In this document: piece after piece, positions 61,552 through 64,000 of the stretch
Position numbering within the stretch: position 1 is the stretch's first letter
Layout of the letters: every line of letters starts with the position of its first letter
NCBI GenBank assembly: GCA_902510415.1
Contig: CABXBH010000002.1
Location: 1-64,000 of the forward strand
Direction of reading: 5' to 3'
DNA: 64,000 nt
Source of the DNA: an uncultured Bacteroidota bacterium
GTDB taxonomy: Bacteria > Bacteroidota > Bacteroidia > Flavobacteriales > Flavobacteriaceae
The notes under the pieces: model-generated
Databases searched by the model: none
Told to the model about the DNA's origin: nothing
What the model saw: the letters and a program-made list of their open reading frames with translations, nothing else
Made by a program: the position numbers and the translations under genes

Positions 61552-62397
61552 TTAATTAAAAAGTTTAAAAAATAATCTTGGAGTGGTATTTAAATATTTC
61601 TTGTAAGATTCAAGATGCCCCCACTTTTTTAAACCTTGATTCTCCAGAATTCTAACACCTGAAACATATACTAATAGCAGGTATACAAATAAAGGAGATA
61701 TTAATGTAATGTATTGTAATCCTTCTAGTGATGATAATGACATTACAGCAATTCCTGACCATAATAGGATTTCTCCAAAATAGTTTGGATGTCTAGATAA
61801 GGACCATAAACCAGTTGATATAAATTTATCCTTATTTGCTACATCCTTTCTAAAAACTGTTTTTTGATGATCAGCAATTACCTCAACAACAAAACCAAAG
61901 ACAAATATAAATAAGCCAATAAAGAATATAGAATTTAAAATTATGCCGTCATATGAAGATAAAGCTGTTAAAACACATAATAAACACATAGAAACCCACA
62001 TACCCTGTAGAGTCCATGTCATCAAAAATCTTGTAAAATTTGGCTTTATTGATCTAAACCTTCTGTCCTCACCAGCTTTATGAATTCTCATAAATAAAAA
62101 CGAACCTAATCTGATAGCCCAAACAGCAACACATGAAACAATAATATAATCAGCTATGCTTTCTGAACCCGTAATATATATAGTGGATAATATTATTGAT
62201 AAATATGTAATACTTCCCGTGAGATCGTAAAACTTTTCAGTTTGGAAAATATATGCAGGGATAAAACTAATCCATTGAATACAAAATATTAAAATTATAA
62301 GGTTTCTTACTAAGATTAAATCTGTAAATAAAGCAATTTGTAATGGAATATAAAAAGCGATTACAGATGATATAAGATTAAAAAGATGATTTTTCAT
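61552..62397 (-). CDS. DUF1295 domain-containing (steroid 5-alpha-reductase-like) membrane protein
   Basis: FISTGLWSLSRHPNYFGEILLWSGIAVMSLSSLEGLQYITLISPLFVYLLLVYVSGVRILE. Confidence 0.93.
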   Translation of the reverse strand: MKNHLFNLISSVIAFYIPLQIALFTDLILVRNLIILIFCIQWISFIPAYIFQTEKFYDLTGSITYLSIILSTIYITGSESIADYIIVSCVAVWAIRLGSFLFMRIHKAGEDRRFRSIKPNFTRFLMTWTLQGMWVSMCLLCVLTALSSYDGIILNSIFFIGLFIFVFGFVVEVIADHQKTVFRKDVANKDKFISTGLWSLSRHPNYFGEILLWSGIAVMSLSSLEGLQYITLISPLFVYLLLVYVSGVRILENQGLKKWGHLESYKKYLNTTPRLFFKLFN

Positions 62398-62660
62398 TTA
62401 TAGATTATATAGATTACAAATAACAATAAATATACCGAAAGATAAATTCTGTACTGATTTCTTATTTTAATATAAACTTTGTTTTCAGGGTACATATTAA
62501 AACAAAGCCCCTTCAGCTCTTTAATAAACAAAGGTTTTATATTAATTTTCCAATCATCCGTCTGGTATACTATTTTTCTAAATTTATTTCTAAAGTATGT
62601 ACTAGGTATACCCCATATAAATAATAATATCAGAAGTATATTGGTTGAAGACATAATCAA
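62394..62660 (-). CDS. small membrane protein of unknown function
   Basis: 88 aa, TM segments at both ends, overlaps the start of the DUF1295 gene by 4 nt. Confidence 0.65.
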   Translation of the reverse strand: MIMSSTNILLILLFIWGIPSTYFRNKFRKIVYQTDDWKINIKPLFIKELKGLCFNMYPENKVYIKIRNQYRIYLSVYLLLFVIYIIYK

Positions 62661-62715
62661 ATATAAAACAAAAATATACTTTGCTTACCGTTGCGTAAGA
62701 AAATAAATAAATGAT

Positions 62716-63435
62716 TTAGCTATCTAACAACACCGCAATTAACTCTTTTTCATCCCCCATTAAATCATGCGTTTTATTTAGTATTTCAATATATCTTTTT
62801 TCACCCTTTATTAAAAAGTAAAACTTTTTTGCAAGTTTCGGGTCTAATATTTCATCATTAGTAGATTGGACGATAATAATATTATTTTTAAGTTTCTCTA
62901 CAAAACCCATGGGATTAAAATCACTAATTATCCTACTTATCTCCTCTTTGTAAGCTTTATGTGTTTTTAGTGATAAAATTTTTTTTGCATGTATCCATAA
63001 TTCATCCATTAAGAGCATATCAGAGAACAATACCATGGAATCTACCACTGGGTTTAACAGAATTACTTTCTCAAAAAGATCAGGAAACTTGTTTATGATA
63101 TTGGAAACATATAGACCACCCATTGAGTATCCCAAAGCATGTAGTGGTACTTTATATTTCTCTTTAAGAAAATTAGCTACATTTTTTATATCCTCAATAG
63201 AGCCTAAAAAACTAAATTTTCCTTCGCTTTTTTTATCGCCTCGGTAATTAATTTCTACTAAAGAAATCGATTTATTTTTCAAATTATCAAATAAATCTAC
63301 AAGTCTACTTGAACCAGGAAAGCCATGGCAGAAGAGTAATATTCTTTTAGCATTACTTATATCCCCATACTGTTCGCAAATAATTTCATTTCCATCAATA
63401 TCAAATGAAAACTCTGTTTTTGTATAATTTATCAT
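62716..63435 (-). CDS. alpha/beta hydrolase
   Basis: LFCHGFPGSSRLVDLF; ALGYSMGGLYVSNII (GxSxG); LNPVVDSMV; NKTHDLMGD. Confidence 0.9.
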   Translation of the reverse strand: MINYTKTEFSFDIDGNEIICEQYGDISNAKRILLFCHGFPGSSRLVDLFDNLKNKSISLVEINYRGDKKSEGKFSFLGSIEDIKNVANFLKEKYKVPLHALGYSMGGLYVSNIINKFPDLFEKVILLNPVVDSMVLFSDMLLMDELWIHAKKILSLKTHKAYKEEISRIISDFNPMGFVEKLKNNIIIVQSTNDEILDPKLAKKFYFLIKGEKRYIEILNKTHDLMGDEKELIAVLLDS

Positions 63436-63468
63436 AATCTTTAATATGTACAGTTGATTATCAATAAT

Positions 63469-64000
63469 TTACTTGCCGATACAGAACTTTGAAAATATAT
63501 TACCAAGTATCTCATCATTTGATATTTCACCAGTTAATTCACCTAAATAATAAATAGCTTGCTTAATATCAATTGCTAATAAATCTGAGGAAATTTTATT
63601 ACCTATTGATGTTTTAACCTTATGTATTTCCTCATATGTTTTATTAAGTAAGTCATAATGCCTAGAATTTGAGATAGTTGAATTATCAATTTGACTTGTT
63701 AAATTATTAACATAATTAATAATTTCATTTTTTAGCCCATCTATATTTATATTTTCTTTGGCGCTTATTTGAATTGGATTAAACTTTTCTAATTCTGATG
63801 TAGAAATATCCGTTTTAATATCATTCTTATTAAATACTGTAATTAGTTTTGCAGATGTAAACTTTTCTTCAATTTCATTCAAATATTCTTTGTAAAAATT
63901 GATTTTCTTTGAATCCAAGTTTGAATAATCAATTAAAAAAATAACGATTTCAGACTCTTTCATCTTTTTAAAGGTTCTTTCAATACCAATACTCTCGATT
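63469..64000 (-). CDS. mnmE: tRNA modification GTPase MnmE, C-terminal part; truncated by window edge
   Basis: Frame stays open past the track's ATG to the edge (IESIGIERTFKKMKESEIVIFLIDYS); VFNKNDI G4-like motif; ends FSKFCIGK. Confidence 0.94.
   Translation of the reverse strand, partial: IESIGIERTFKKMKESEIVIFLIDYSNLDSKKINFYKEYLNEIEEKFTSAKLITVFNKNDIKTDISTSELEKFNPIQISAKENINIDGLKNEIINYVNNLTSQIDNSTISNSRHYDLLNKTYEEIHKVKTSIGNKISSDLLAIDIKQAIYYLGELTGEISNDEILGNIFSKFCIGK

Noticed and set aside
1-64000. CRISPR arrays, transposons, prophage, tRNA or rRNA genes
   Set aside because: None recognised by eye: no regularly spaced repeats, transposase or integrase other than chromosomal XerD, and no T-loop (GGTTCRANNCC) context outside coding genes. 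A tRNAscan/Infernal run would be decisive.

Overview
The window is an AT-rich, gene-dense stretch of a Bacteroidota chromosome, probably a streamlined marine Flavobacteriia. That placement is inferred from a PorQ homologue, DUF3822/DUF4294-type proteins, TAnnTTTG promoter boxes and gene order. About 60 protein genes are visible, nearly all housekeeping: gyrA, clpC, hutH, gcvT, yebC, kdsB, rsmD, dnaX, pdxH, rnz, pyrB, pyrR, rpsA, cmk, porQ, lon, msrB, lpd, aroQ, xerD, rny, zapA, rocD, rlmD, acs, actP, purC, phoH, dnaN and a partial mnmE. Two CDSs run off the window edges: a 7TM-HD phosphohydrolase at the left and MnmE at the right. RNase P RNA is clear on the minus strand at about 18.35-18.64 kb. 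A structured RNA between zapA and rny is probably 6S RNA. I found no tRNA, rRNA, CRISPR array, transposon, prophage, or obvious defence or biosynthetic cluster, and I cannot support a claim of a new multi-gene system. The observations most worth checking are: a TlpA-like lipoprotein whose thioredoxin active-site region appears excised in frame; a terminator-like hairpin between rpsA and pyrR that leaves almost no room for a pyrR promoter; the zapA-6S-rny locus with a ZapB-like neighbour; recurrent tail-to-tail gene pairs sharing stop codons on opposite strands; and several exported or uncharacterised small proteins.
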